From assembly GCA_021229015.1 (NCBI GenBank), contig CM037789.1, positions 42,460,377 through 42,524,376 of the forward strand: DNA of 64,000 nucleotides, read 5' to 3'. The stretch is from Solen grandis. Lineage: Eukaryota; Mollusca; Bivalvia; Adapedonta; Solenidae. The position numbers and the translations under genes were made by a program. Of this stretch, positions 63,072-64,000 are shown piece by piece; position 1 is the stretch's first letter, and the number at the start of each line of letters is the position of its first letter. A model generated the notes under the pieces. The model was not told the DNA's origin and did no database searches. It worked only from the letters and a program-made list of their open reading frames with translations.

Positions 63072-64000
63072 AGATGAGCGTCTGCGTCCGCATGGCGGTG
63101 TTCTTGTTTCCTTTTGTCACAAAGCTGTTAAAGTCTAAATTGTCTGAAAATGAGCCCATGTGAAATGGATCTATGTGAACTTTTTATAAATAATTACTGT
63201 AAAAAAAGTTTCAGTCAATAAATTGTGACATTAGATTAACTTTCATCAAAGATGTTTATTGAAAATCTCATAGAAAATATTGCAGTTGCATCCATTCTCT
63301 TCGTGTAACAATTCTGTAAAAAGCTGTTTGCTGCAGTTTTGTGAGATTTCGTCTTAAATGTTTGTAAGAGCCAAATTTTCACTTCAACAGTATTTAAAGA
63401 ATTTAAATAATGATGTACATGTGTACCAAGTTTATCATTTTGCAGGAGTGATAGCTTTTCTGGTAGTATATTTTGAGTTGAGTTTTAACTATTTTGAATG
63501 CTGTAATTTTGGTGTTACTGTGGTAAATCTCACTGAACTGCACTTGTATCTGACATGCATGCGGGTGTGCAAACATTGATTATTTTGCAAGTGATCGATT
63601 GGCCGACTCGTTATTGCATTAGTAATTCTTTCTGCAGTTGGACATATTTTCTAAGTTGCAGTAGATATGACATGGAACAGACAAGCAATTGAATAACATA
63701 AGCTGTTAAATAATTAATTTGTCTGGAGTAGATTTGGATTGGTGTAAACGATTTTAGTGTTTAATGTTAAAATGGAATGTCTGTAATATTGCGGTCACTT
63801 TTTGTGTTGTCTTGTCTGTGTGCTTTTATGCGAAGCAGTGTCCCGACTTGCAGTAGTCACAAAAACTACGGGCCAAAGCCTGCAATTAATGGAAAGATAT
63901 GCAAGGCCCCACATCTGGTGTTCAAACGTGCCAACAGCGTCAACTCTGTGGATTGTATCATGGCGTGTAATCGTCATGAGACATGTCTCAGTGTTTTCTA
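61676..64000. other. Unassigned stretch
   Basis: No gene is supported. An A-tract of about 38 bp (63032-63069) may be the tail of an old retroposed element: the preceding 62780-63030 read backwards has short matches to degraded RT-like text, but too little to call. The remainder is AT-rich and plain. Confidence 0.4.

Noticed and set aside
1..64000. tRNA, rRNA or other structured RNA genes
   Set aside because: I saw no cloverleaf with intact A and B boxes or rRNA core motif; the only B box is in a SINE. A tRNAscan or Infernal run would be decisive.

Overview
The window is eukaryotic DNA, most likely from a bivalve mollusc or a close lophotrochozoan. It is AT-rich and has long introns with GT-AG boundaries. 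Intronic TTAA-flanked MITEs, a tRNA-derived SINE ending in GGTGGGACGTTAAACCC, tandem-repeat elements with terminal hairpins and a P2X7-like cysteine exon all point the same way. The species assignment is inference.

The dominant feature is one minus-strand gene of about 45 kb (48566 down to 3549). I reconstruct 26 coding exons plus one alternative downstream exon (1283-1378). Together they encode a giant coiled-coil protein of about 2,880 residues. Splice phases agree at every junction, including a 23-nt microexon (12674-12696) that reconciles a phase-1 donor with a phase-0 acceptor. The protein is built largely of 14-residue double-heptad units and can end in a hydrophobic tail. I do not recognise a named orthologue. 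Six apparent frameshifts, including an exact 34-bp tandem duplication, interrupt otherwise intact exons.

Introns hold two families of TTAA-flanked, internally palindromic MITEs (piggyBac-like termini), foldback elements, a tandem array of ~145-bp units, a 27-bp minisatellite bounded by inverted repeats and a SINE copy.

Assembly: two 100-N gaps (342-441 and 50442-50541) bracket exactly 50,000 bp. The sequence left of the first gap and right of the second is the same ~167-bp satellite and reads straight across if the 50-kb block is removed. The block carrying the coiled-coil gene therefore looks inserted into another contig by scaffolding, and linkage between the two parts should not be assumed.

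Right of the block (50542-64000) are satellite units, a foldback MITE, a ~1-kb segment present twice (the second copy full of small deletions), a compact promoter-like motif cluster, a minus-strand P2X7-type exon, a 5'-truncated Jockey-like LINE with broken frames, microsatellites and another SINE. Most of 59700-64000 shows nothing I can identify.
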